Source of the DNA: Streptomyces sp. Ru71 | GTDB taxonomy: Bacteria; Actinomycetota; Actinomycetes; Streptomycetales; Streptomycetaceae | Direction: 5' to 3' | Length of the DNA stretch: 64,000 nt | Assembly (NCBI RefSeq): GCF_002920535.1 | Contig: NZ_PQSS01000003.1 | Coordinates: 186,001 to 250,000, forward strand | Part shown: piece after piece, positions 46,768-53,953 of the stretch | Position numbering within the stretch: position 1 is the first letter of the stretch | Layout: each line of letters starts with the position of its first letter | Notes under the pieces: generated by a model | The model's database searches: none | The model's input: the letters and a program-made list of their open reading frames with translations, nothing else | What the model was told of the DNA's origin: nothing | Program-made: the position numbers and the translations under genes

Positions 46768-47861
46768 GCGAGCGACGAAGGGGGCTGGGCCGTGGACTAG
46801 GCGCACTGATCCCTGCTGCCCCGACCGAGAAGACGCCGGCCGCCACAGCGCTGGGAGGTTCGGCGTCCACCTCCCCCGCAGCGGTTCCGCTGCTGACGAG
46901 CGACCGCGGAGTGGCCGCGGCCAAGGTGGCCACGCTGCCGCCGCCTGTTTCACGTGAAACCGAGCCGGCGACCGATGCGGTGGAGACGCCGGTGGCTCCT
47001 GTCGGGGCCCACTTCGCGGAGATCCCCCTCGACGCCATCAGGCCGAACCCCCAGCAGCCGCGTACCGTCTTCGACGAGGACGCGCTGGCGGAGCTCGTGA
47101 CCTCCATCAAGGAGGTCGGCCTCCTCCAGCCGGTCGTCGTACGGCAGGTGGGCTCGGCCCAGTACGAACTCATCATGGGTGAGCGGCGTTGGCGGGCCTG
47201 CCGCGAGGCGGGTCTGGAGGCCATCCCGGCGATCGTGCGGGCCACGGAGGACGAGAAGCTCCTCCTGGACGCGCTGTTGGAGAACCTGCACCGGGCTCAG
47301 CTGAACCCGCTGGAAGAGGCCGCCGCCTACGACCAGCTGCTGAAGGACTTCAACTGCACGCACGACCAGCTGGCGGACCGCATCGGCCGGTCCCGCCCTC
47401 AGGTCTCCAACACCCTGCGGCTGCTGAAGCTCTCGCCCAAGGTGCAGAACCTGGTGGCCGCGGGTGTGCTCTCCGCCGGGCATGCCCGGGCGCTGCTCGG
47501 TGTCGAGGACTCCGAGGAGCAGGACCGGCTGGCCCACCGGATCGTGGCCGAGGGGCTTTCGGTGCGGTCGGTGGAGGAGATCGTGACCCTCATGGGGTCG
47601 CGGCCGCAGAAGGCTCAGCGCGCCAAGGGCCCGCGGGCCGGCGGTCGGCTCTCCCCCGCGCTGTCCGACCTGGCGACCCGGCTGTCGGACCGCTTCGAGA
47701 CGCGGGTGAAGGTGGACCTCGGGCAGAAGAAGGGCAAGATCACTGTCGAGTTCGCCTCCGTCGAGGATCTCGAACGGATCCTCGGCACGCTCGCCCCGGG
47801 CGAGGGACCGGTCCTGCAGCGGAGCCTTCAGGACGACGGCGAGGAGCAGTCCGACGACTGA
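46764..47861 (+). CDS. parB: Chromosome partitioning protein ParB
   Basis: 365 residues; the GTG overlaps the parA stop. MSERRRGLGRGLGALIP is the ParA-contacting start; a variable region with parS 3 (VSRET at residues 62-66) follows. The CTPase/N-terminal domain has IPLDAIRPNPQQPR and LIMGERRWRACREAG (arginine-rich box), then LLENLHRAQLNPLEEA and the HTH LADRIGRSRPQVSNTLRLL that reads parS. The C-terminal dimerisation region ends the protein. It loads at parS and slides as a CTP clamp to form the origin complex. Confidence 0.97.
   Translation: MSERRRGLGRGLGALIPAAPTEKTPAATALGGSASTSPAAVPLLTSDRGVAAAKVATLPPPVSRETEPATDAVETPVAPVGAHFAEIPLDAIRPNPQQPRTVFDEDALAELVTSIKEVGLLQPVVVRQVGSAQYELIMGERRWRACREAGLEAIPAIVRATEDEKLLLDALLENLHRAQLNPLEEAAAYDQLLKDFNCTHDQLADRIGRSRPQVSNTLRLLKLSPKVQNLVAAGVLSAGHARALLGVEDSEEQDRLAHRIVAEGLSVRSVEEIVTLMGSRPQKAQRAKGPRAGGRLSPALSDLATRLSDRFETRVKVDLGQKKGKITVEFASVEDLERILGTLAPGEGPVLQRSLQDDGEEQSDD
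46947..46960. other. parS site 3
   Basis: A perfect GTTTCACGTGAAAC within parB coding sequence, in the frame encoding VSRET, in the variable region before the conserved domain. Confidence 0.95.
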
Positions 47862-47878
47862 TCGCCGGCCTTGAGCGG

Positions 47879-47907
47879 GCCGTGTCCGGTGTGTACCGGA
47901 ACACGGC
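47879..47907. terminator. parAB terminator hairpin
   Basis: GCCGTGTCCGGT pairs with ACCGGAACACGGC (one bulge) around GTGT, 17 bp after the parB stop and followed by CTCTTTG. Confidence 0.8.
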
Positions 47908-48014
47908 TCGCTCTTTGCTTTCTGCCGGTATCGAGGGAATCGCATCGTGGATACGATGCGTTGGGGTATGGCGCATCCACCTGGCAGGCACGTTTCAGTG
48001 GGAGGCGGGGAGCC

Positions 48015-48272
48015 GTGCGAACGATGAGCCGGACCGGACTGGTGAGCGCGGGACTGGGCCTGGGCGCGGTCGGCGGCTTCGTCGGCAGCCTGCTCAGGGA
48101 ACGAAGTGCTCTGACAGCCGCCCGCGACGCCGCGGGCGAAGGAAGCGAGGAACAGCCTTCATGGGGCGTCGGCTCGTACCGCTCACGCTGGACAACCTTC
48201 AGGACCTTCCCAAGCGCTGTCGCTCGTGTGTCTTCTGGGAGCTCGATCCCGTCAGTGGCGAAGCCGCGGTAA
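48015..48272 (+). CDS. Possible small membrane protein overlapping the GNAT gene
   Basis: 85 codons from a GTG directly after a very strong GGAGGCGGGGAG ribosome site. Residues 5-27 (SRTGLVSAGLGLGAVGGFVGSLL) form a hydrophobic Gly-rich helix; the remainder is Ser/Arg-rich and of doubtful coding quality where it overlaps the next gene (48161 on) by 112 bp. It could be a genuine small protein or a leader peptide coupling translation into the acetyltransferase gene. Confidence 0.4.
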   Translation: MRTMSRTGLVSAGLGLGAVGGFVGSLLRERSALTAARDAAGEGSEEQPSWGVGSYRSRWTTFRTFPSAVARVSSGSSIPSVAKPR

Positions 48273-48778
48273 AGGCGGGGACACCGGCCCTGGAGAAGGA
48301 AGCCTGGATCTCCGCGGTCCTGCTGGACTGGGGCTCCTGCGGTCGCGTCGTCTATGTCGACGACAACCCCGTGGGCTATGTGCTCTACGCGCCGCCCGCG
48401 TATGTGCCCCGCTCGACGGCCTTTCCGACGAGCCCCGTCTCGCCGGACGCCGTGCAGCTGATCACCGGCTTCATCCTGCCGGGCTACCAGGGGCAGGGAT
48501 TGGGCCGGGTGATGGTCCAGACGGTGGCGAAGGATCTGCTGCGCCGTGGGTTCAAGGCCATCGAGGCGTTCGGGGACGCGCGCTGGAAGGAGCCGGCCTG
48601 TCTGCTGCCCGCGGACCATCTGCTGGCCGTGGGCTTCAAGACGGTCCGCCAGCATCCGGCGCATCCGCGGCTGCGGCTGGAGCTGCGCTCCACGCTGTCC
48701 TGGAAGGAGGACGTGGAGCTGGCGCTGGACCGGTTGTTGGGCGCGGTGCAGAAGGAGCCGGCGCTGCGGCCGCTGTGA
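48161..48778 (+). CDS. GNAT family N-acetyltransferase
   Basis: 205 residues; ATG at 48161 with GAGGAA upstream. The acetyl-CoA-binding motif A is GFILPGYQGQGLGRVMVQTV, preceded by the GYVLYAPPAYVP strand; a CRSCVFWELDP motif near residue 20 and the C-terminal SWKEDVELALDRLLG helix are shared with similar proteins at this locus. The substrate is unknown. The gene is convergent with trxA across a strong terminator. Confidence 0.88.
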   Translation: MGRRLVPLTLDNLQDLPKRCRSCVFWELDPVSGEAAVKAGTPALEKEAWISAVLLDWGSCGRVVYVDDNPVGYVLYAPPAYVPRSTAFPTSPVSPDAVQLITGFILPGYQGQGLGRVMVQTVAKDLLRRGFKAIEAFGDARWKEPACLLPADHLLAVGFKTVRQHPAHPRLRLELRSTLSWKEDVELALDRLLGAVQKEPALRPL

Positions 48779-48808
48779 TGTTCTGAGGATGCGATCCTCT
48801 GAGGATGT

Positions 48809-48842
48809 GAAAGGGGCCGGCCCATACGGGCCGGCCCCTTTC
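48809..48842. terminator. Bidirectional terminator next to parS 4
   Basis: GAAAGGGGCCGGCCC and its complement form a perfect 15-bp stem around ATAC, between convergent GNAT and trxA genes. parS 4 starts 3 bp further on. Confidence 0.9.
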
Positions 48843-48844
48843 AT

Positions 48845-48858
48845 GTTTCACGTGAAAC
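48845..48858. other. parS site 4
   Basis: A perfect GTTTCACGTGAAAC in the GNAT-trxA gap, ending one base before the trxA stop. Confidence 0.95.
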
Positions 48859-48859
48859 G

Positions 48860-49186
48860 TCAGCCGATGAAGTCCTCAAGGTCGCGCACGATCGCGGCCT
48901 TCGGCTTGGCGCCGACGATCGTCTTGGCGACCTCGCCACCCTGGTAGACGTTCAGCGTCGGGATGGACATGACGCCGTACTTGGCGGCCGTACCCGGGTT
49001 CTCGTCGATGTTGAGCTTGACGACCTCGATCTTGTCGCCGTACTCGGCCGCGATCGCCTCCAGCGACGGGGCGATCTGACGGCACGGACCGCACCAGGCG
49101 GCCCAGAAGTCCACCAGGACGGGCTTGTCGCTCTTGAGGACGTCCTGCTCGAAGGAGTCGTCGGTCACGTTCTTCAGGTCGGCCAC
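48860..49186 (-). CDS. trxA: Thioredoxin
   Basis: 108 residues from a GTG. The active site WCGPC (Cys32, Cys35), the cis-proline in SIPTLNVYQGG and the VDFWAAWCGPCRQIAP strand define a classical thioredoxin. It reduces protein disulfides using electrons from TrxB. It lies 57 bp downstream of trxB and is likely co-transcribed. Confidence 0.97.
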   Translation of the reverse strand: MADLKNVTDDSFEQDVLKSDKPVLVDFWAAWCGPCRQIAPSLEAIAAEYGDKIEVVKLNIDENPGTAAKYGVMSIPTLNVYQGGEVAKTIVGAKPKAAIVRDLEDFIG

Positions 49187-49243
49187 GGCGGGGCTCTCCT
49201 TAATCGGGTTGGTGCGTGGGGCGGAAGGGGTCAGACAGAGCGA

Positions 49244-50215
49244 TCAGACGGAGGTCTTCTCGGGCTCGGCCTGCTGCTCGTTGTCGGCAAGAGCGGCGAG
49301 GAAGCGCTCGGCGTCCAGGGCGGCGGAGCAGCCGGTGCCGGCCGCGGTGATCGCCTGGCGGTACGTGTGGTCGACCACGTCACCGGCGCCGAAGACACCG
49401 GTGAGGTTCGTCCGGGTGGAGGGGGAGGCGACCTTCAGGTAGCCCTCCTCGTCCAGGTCCAGCTGGCCCTTGAACAGCTCGGTGCGCGGGTCGTGGCCGA
49501 TCGCGATGAACAGACCGGTCACCGGCAGGTCGGAGAGCTCGCCGGTCTTGACGTTGCGCAGCTTCAGGCCGGACAGCTTCTGGTCGCCCTGGATCTCGGC
49601 CACCTCGCTGTCCCAGACGAACTTGATCTTCGGGTCGGCGAAGGCGCGCTCCTGCATGGCCTTGGAGGCACGCAGGGTGTCGCGGCGGTGGACGATGGTC
49701 ACGGACTTGGCGAACCGCGAGAGGAAGGTGGCCTCCTCCATCGCGGTGTCACCGCCGCCGATCACGGCGATGTCCTGGTCCTTGAAGAAGAAGCCGTCGC
49801 AGGTGGCGCACCACGAGACACCGCGGCCGGAGAGCGCGTCCTCGTTCGGCAGGCCCAGCTTGCGGTGCTGGGAGCCGGTGGTGATGATCACGGCCTTGGC
49901 CTGGTGGACCGTGCCCGCGGTGTCGGTGACGGTCTTGATCTCGCCGGTCAGGTCGACGGAGACGACGTCGTCGGGGATCAGCTCGGCACCGAAGCGCTCG
50001 GCCTGGGCGCGCATGTTGTCCATGAGCTCGGGGCCCATGATGCCGTCGCGGAAGCCGGGGAAGTTCTCCACCTCGGTGGTGTTCATCAGCGCACCGCCGG
50101 CGGTGACGGCGCCCTCGAACACCAGGGGCTTCAGCGACGCGCGCGCGGTGTAGAGCGCCGCCGTGTAGCCGGCGGGCCCGGAGCCGATGATGATCACGTT
50201 ACGGACGTCGCTCAC
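49244..50215 (-). CDS. trxB: Thioredoxin reductase
   Basis: 323 residues from the GTG at 50215 (GAGGAA upstream). FAD motif [15 protein letters not shown], redox-active Cys136-Ala-Thr-Cys139 in [16 protein letters not shown] motif [10 protein letters not shown], and the C-terminal [24 protein letters not shown] low-molecular-weight, NADPH-dependent enzyme that recycles thioredoxin. In S. coelicolor trxB is controlled by the SigR/RsrA thiol-stress system; I did not identify that promoter here. Confidence 0.97.
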   Translation of the reverse strand: MSDVRNVIIIGSGPAGYTAALYTARASLKPLVFEGAVTAGGALMNTTEVENFPGFRDGIMGPELMDNMRAQAERFGAELIPDDVVSVDLTGEIKTVTDTAGTVHQAKAVIITTGSQHRKLGLPNEDALSGRGVSWCATCDGFFFKDQDIAVIGGGDTAMEEATFLSRFAKSVTIVHRRDTLRASKAMQERAFADPKIKFVWDSEVAEIQGDQKLSGLKLRNVKTGELSDLPVTGLFIAIGHDPRTELFKGQLDLDEEGYLKVASPSTRTNLTGVFGAGDVVDHTYRQAITAAGTGCSAALDAERFLAALADNEQQAEPEKTSV

Positions 50216-50342
50216 GGCTTGATTCCTCGTCTCTGGACTGCGTCGTACGGCCGGTGGAGCCCCTTTCAGAACTCTCACCCCACCCAACGGATCCTAAGGG
50301 GCGCGCATTCCCACCGTGTCCGGGCACACGGCGACGCCGGAC

Positions 50343-51350
50343 TCAGGGACGCGTGTACGACTTCTTCAGCAGCACCTTGGCGGTGCCCGCCGACGGGTGT
50401 GCCACGCAGGTGGCGTCCATGAGATAGGCGTCGACCCGTCGGCTGTCGGAGGCGCCGGGCAGTACGACGAGCAGTGTGTCCTTGCCCTCGAAGACGCCGT
50501 CCTCGGTGGCCAGGGCCGCGTCGTCGCGCCCGATCCCCTGGCGGACGCAGTCGGGGACCGTGGCCTGCGAGCGGAACACCCTGGGCCCCTCGGTGCCGGT
50601 CCTGGAGTCGGCCCCGAAGCTGTGCGGGGTGCGTGAGCCGTCGTCCGACTTGAGCTGCTGAGCGAGGAGCCGGTCGACCTGCTGCGGCAGCCTCGCCTCG
50701 GAGAAGGTGTCCGAGGCGGTGGACTGATGCTGCTGTGCGGTCGTGCCCGAGGTGCCGCCGGTCAGCGAGGACACCAGGAGAGCACCGAGCCCCACGGCCG
50801 CGGCGGCGCAGGCGGCGCCGATGGCCGCGAGCGTACGGCGGCTGCGGCGAGCGGACCGCTTGCGACCCGGCCCGGTCGTGGCGGGGCGGGCGTGGCCGCT
50901 GGGGCGACTGGTGGTGGGGCGGTCCGCGGTGGGGTGCTCGTTGGCGGGGCGGTCCGCGGTGGGGCGTTCGGTGGCGTGGCGTTCGGTGGCGGGCGCTGTT
51001 TCACGTGAAACGTGCGCCCCTTCGTGGGGAGCCTGCGTGCCGTGATCGCCGGCCGAGGAGGCGGCCGGGGCTTCGGAGGGCTGGTCCGGAGCGGTGGCGT
51101 TCAGCAGGGCCTCGGCCGCGAGGGCGGCGTCGATGCGTCCCGCCACGTCGGCCGGCATCCGGGGAGGGCCCGGCAGCGTGCCGAGCAGTCCACGGATCTC
51201 CTCCAGCGACGCATAGACGTCCGCGCACAGCTCACAGGAGCCGAGATGGCGCCGTACGTCCGTGGTCCGTGTCGGTGGGAGCAGTCCCTCGGCGAGGTCG
51301 GAGATCTCGGCGACATCCGGGTGCCCGGCCATGTCCGTCGTGGATGTCAC
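50343..51350 (-). CDS. Anti-sigma factor with zinc-binding (ZAS-like) motif
   Basis: 335 residues; the ATG overlaps the sigma gene stop. An N-terminal zinc anti-sigma motif HLGSCELC (His-x3-Cys-x2-Cys, about residues 35-42) lies in a sigma-binding fold. A long Pro/Thr/Arg/His linker has ERPTADRP-type repeats. One membrane helix follows (about 172-195, LAAIGAACAAAAVGLGALLVSSL), then an extracellular domain with two cysteines. parS 5 lies inside the gene (VSRET near residue 114). It probably sequesters the adjacent ECF sigma factor. Confidence 0.88.
   Translation of the reverse strand: MTSTTDMAGHPDVAEISDLAEGLLPPTRTTDVRRHLGSCELCADVYASLEEIRGLLGTLPGPPRMPADVAGRIDAALAAEALLNATAPDQPSEAPAASSAGDHGTQAPHEGAHVSRETAPATERHATERPTADRPANEHPTADRPTTSRPSGHARPATTGPGRKRSARRSRRTLAAIGAACAAAAVGLGALLVSSLTGGTSGTTAQQHQSTASDTFSEARLPQQVDRLLAQQLKSDDGSRTPHSFGADSRTGTEGPRVFRSQATVPDCVRQGIGRDDAALATEDGVFEGKDTLLVVLPGASDSRRVDAYLMDATCVAHPSAGTAKVLLKKSYTRP
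50998..51011. other. parS site 5
   Basis: A perfect GTTTCACGTGAAAC in the anti-sigma gene's linker region, again read as VSRET on the gene strand. Confidence 0.95.
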
Positions 51351-52072
51351 GCTCGCCCACCTCCGCCCTTCACAGCAGCTGAGTCGCTCGGTCCTGCCTC
51401 ACCGGAACCCGGGTCGTCGGGTTCCGCTGCCGGTGGGACGGATGTCCCGTGCACCCGGTTCCGTCCCGCGTCCGGTTTTCCGCTGTCGGAGTTGTTTTCC
51501 GGCCGCAGATGGGTGAGGAGGGGAACCAGTCTGGCCCTGCCCCGGGCGCAGCGGCTCTTCACGGTTCCCGTCGGCACGTCGAGGATGCGGGCCGCCTCGG
51601 CGACGGGGTAGCCCTGCATGTCCACGAGCACGAGGGCGGCCCGCTGGTCGGCCGGGAGGGTGCCGAGCGCCTCCAGCAGCTGCCGGTGCAGATCGTTGCG
51701 CTCCGCGGGGGCCGAGGCCGATTCGTGGGGCTCCAGCAGCTGCTCCAGCCGCTCGGTGTCGTCGACCGGCGACGTCTTGCGGGAGGCGGCCTTGCGGGCG
51801 CGGTCGAGACAGGCGTTCACGGTGATCCGGTGCAGCCAGGTCGTGACCGCCGACTGTCCCCGGAAGGTGTGGGCGGCGCGGTAGGCGGACACAAGGGCGT
51901 CCTGGACCGCGTCGGCGGCCTCCTCACGGTCCCCGAGCGTGCGCAGGGCCACCGCCCACAACCGGTCCCGGTGGCGCCGCACGAGCTCACCGAAGGCGTC
52001 GGGGTCCCCCTTCACATGGCGGGCGAGCAGCTCCTGATCGCTCACACCGTCGAATCCACTGCCCTCCGCCAT
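51347..52072 (-). CDS. sigM: ECF RNA polymerase sigma factor SigM
   Basis: 241 residues from the ATG at 52072 (GAGGGGG upstream). Region 2 covers about 25-95 (DPDAFGELVRRHRDRLWAVALRTLGDREEAADAVQDALVSAYR, TWLHRITVNACLDRAR) and region 4 about 130-185 (LPADQRAALVLVDMQGYPVAEAARILDVPTGTVKSRCARGRARL). A Pro/Ser-rich tail of about 50 residues is extra. The cognate anti-sigma overlaps the 3' end. The name follows the Streptomyces gene at the same locus. It is probably envelope- or redox-responsive, since trxBA is next to it. Confidence 0.93.
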   Translation of the reverse strand: MAEGSGFDGVSDQELLARHVKGDPDAFGELVRRHRDRLWAVALRTLGDREEAADAVQDALVSAYRAAHTFRGQSAVTTWLHRITVNACLDRARKAASRKTSPVDDTERLEQLLEPHESASAPAERNDLHRQLLEALGTLPADQRAALVLVDMQGYPVAEAARILDVPTGTVKSRCARGRARLVPLLTHLRPENNSDSGKPDAGRNRVHGTSVPPAAEPDDPGSGEAGPSDSAAVKGGGGRA

Positions 52073-52098
52073 CTGACCCCCTCCCCCTCGGTGAGATG

Positions 52099-53817
52099 TC
52101 AGCCCTTGAAGACCACGTCGGTGATGGCCTGCTTCCAGCCCGCGCTGCTGTATCCGTCCGAGGGCGCGCTGGGCACCGCGGTGATCCACAACAGGACGTA
52201 CTGCGTCTTCACCGTCTTGGACGCCTTCACGGTGAGCGAGGTGCCGCTCGTGGTGGCGGTGCCGATCTCCTTCATGCCGTCGACCGACGTGGACGGCGTC
52301 AGGGAGTCGGTGGCGTACAGATGGACGGTCGTGTGGTCACCGGCGTACCGGAGCGCTATCGACGCGGACTGGACCTCCTGCGCCGAGCCGAGGTCGTAGA
52401 CGATGCCGACGCCCGGCTTGTACGGAGCGAGGGTGGGCCCTTCGTTGTAGCGCTTGGTGCGCCAGTAGGTGGAGCTGTCGCTGTCGTAGGTGTTGTCCAC
52501 GTCCTCGGGAGCCTGGGGGGATCCCTCCGCCACGTACTCCTGGGCGTGCTTCACGGCGATCGGCTTGGCCGGCTTCGTCTGCTCGCTGCCCTTGCCGTTG
52601 CCGTCCGTGGTCTGGGTCTGGTTCGTCTCGTCGGACGTGCCGCCCCGGTCCATCAGGGCGTCCGCGAGCTGCCAGCTGCCGAGCCCGAGCGCCGCGATCA
52701 GCAGGGCGGACACCGCCCACTTCAGCGCCTTGCCGGTGCGGCTCTGCAGCGGAGGCGGCGGGGAGGGCACCGGCTGGGTGACGCCGGGGTGCGGCGCCGG
52801 GCGGCCGTAGGAGCCCTGCTGGTACGTCGTGCGCTGGTACTCGGGCGGCGCGGTGAACGCAGGCTCCGGCGGGCGGATGCGGGGCATCTCGCCGATCGCC
52901 TTGACCAGCTCCTCCGGGGTGGTGCACGGCGCCTCGTGCCGGGAGGCGGTGGCGCCGTCGTTGGCGAGCGCACGCATCGCGAGCTCGGACAGGCCACGGT
53001 GGACGCCGGCCCGCACCTGGTCGGGCGGGATCAGACCGAGGTCCTTGGGCAGCCCGGACAGGCCGTAGGCGTCGTTCTCGTACGGCCAGCGCTGGGTGAG
53101 CGCCGCGTACAGCAGCGCGCCGATCGCCTCGGTGTCGGTGCGCTGCGGGGTGTCGGAGCTGATCCCGCGCAGCGCGGCGTTCACGGCGAGGCCGCGGATG
53201 CGCCACTGACCGGTGGAGGTGCGCAGCACGGCGTTGGGGTTCAGGCGCAGATGGGCGAGGCCCTCGCGGTGGGCGGCGGCCATGGCGGCGGCGATCTGGC
53301 TGACCATCTGGTAGGCGTCGTGCGGCTCCAGCGGGCCGCCGGACAGCAGGGTGGTCAGTTCGGTGGCGTCGGGCAGCCATTCGTGGACGACGTAGACGAG
53401 GTCGTTCTCCTCGACGGCGTCCAGGACCTGCACGAAGCGGGGGTCGCCGAGCAGGGCGGACGAGCGGGCCGCGGCCAGCACGGACCGGGCCCGGGCGTGG
53501 TCGGCCGGCAGGACATGGATGCCGACGGCGCGGCGCAGTTTCTCGTCGACCGCACGCCAGCTGCTGAATCCGTCCAGACGGGTGACGCACTCCTCAAGCC
53601 GGTAGCGTCTGGCGAGTTTGTGACCGCTGTGCAGTTCGGGCGGTGAGGCCTTTCCGGGACCGTCCGTCCCGCCACTCCCCTGTGCCTCGTCGTTGTCCGT
53701 GTCCCGCTCCCGGTTCTGGGCCACCCCGTCGGCCGTGGACTGGTCCGCCTCCGCGGTCAGCGACTTGTCGCCGCTGTTGTCTGCCACGTCGACGGCAGCC
53801 GTGCTCCGTTCCGCCAC
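52099..53817 (-). CDS. Pseudokinase-transmembrane protein associated with MurJ
   Basis: 572 residues from a GTG (AGGAA upstream). A kinase fold (about 60-330) is recognisable but degenerate. The ATP lysine is lost (VGIHV), the catalytic loop reads HLRLNPNAVL instead of HRDxxxxN, and DFG is replaced (IRGLAVNAAL), so it is a pseudokinase. After a Pro linker comes a membrane helix (about 395-415) and an extracellular discoidin-like beta domain (about 450-572). In mycobacteria the equivalent domain is fused to MviN and recruits FhaA when phosphorylated by PknB. The separate murJ gene lies 136 bp upstream. Confidence 0.85.
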   Translation of the reverse strand: MAERSTAAVDVADNSGDKSLTAEADQSTADGVAQNRERDTDNDEAQGSGGTDGPGKASPPELHSGHKLARRYRLEECVTRLDGFSSWRAVDEKLRRAVGIHVLPADHARARSVLAAARSSALLGDPRFVQVLDAVEENDLVYVVHEWLPDATELTTLLSGGPLEPHDAYQMVSQIAAAMAAAHREGLAHLRLNPNAVLRTSTGQWRIRGLAVNAALRGISSDTPQRTDTEAIGALLYAALTQRWPYENDAYGLSGLPKDLGLIPPDQVRAGVHRGLSELAMRALANDGATASRHEAPCTTPEELVKAIGEMPRIRPPEPAFTAPPEYQRTTYQQGSYGRPAPHPGVTQPVPSPPPPLQSRTGKALKWAVSALLIAALGLGSWQLADALMDRGGTSDETNQTQTTDGNGKGSEQTKPAKPIAVKHAQEYVAEGSPQAPEDVDNTYDSDSSTYWRTKRYNEGPTLAPYKPGVGIVYDLGSAQEVQSASIALRYAGDHTTVHLYATDSLTPSTSVDGMKEIGTATTSGTSLTVKASKTVKTQYVLLWITAVPSAPSDGYSSAGWKQAITDVVFKG

Positions 53818-53953
53818 CGTCGTTCCTGCCTCCCCAACTCTTGCGCGCCGTACGACGACGAGCGCGCCGTCCGACGCCGAAACCAATTGTGCCCACAGTC
53901 CGCCGCTATGCACGACACACGGTGGCGGCCGTTGGTTGTGCGCCTACCCCCTC

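Noticed and set aside
48783-48808. Short direct repeat TCTGAGGATG near the GNAT stop
   Set aside because: Only 10 bp twice, and next to a strong terminator; probably chance.
52495-52503. TTGTCCACG inside the pseudokinase gene
   Set aside because: Isolated one-mismatch nonamer in coding sequence.
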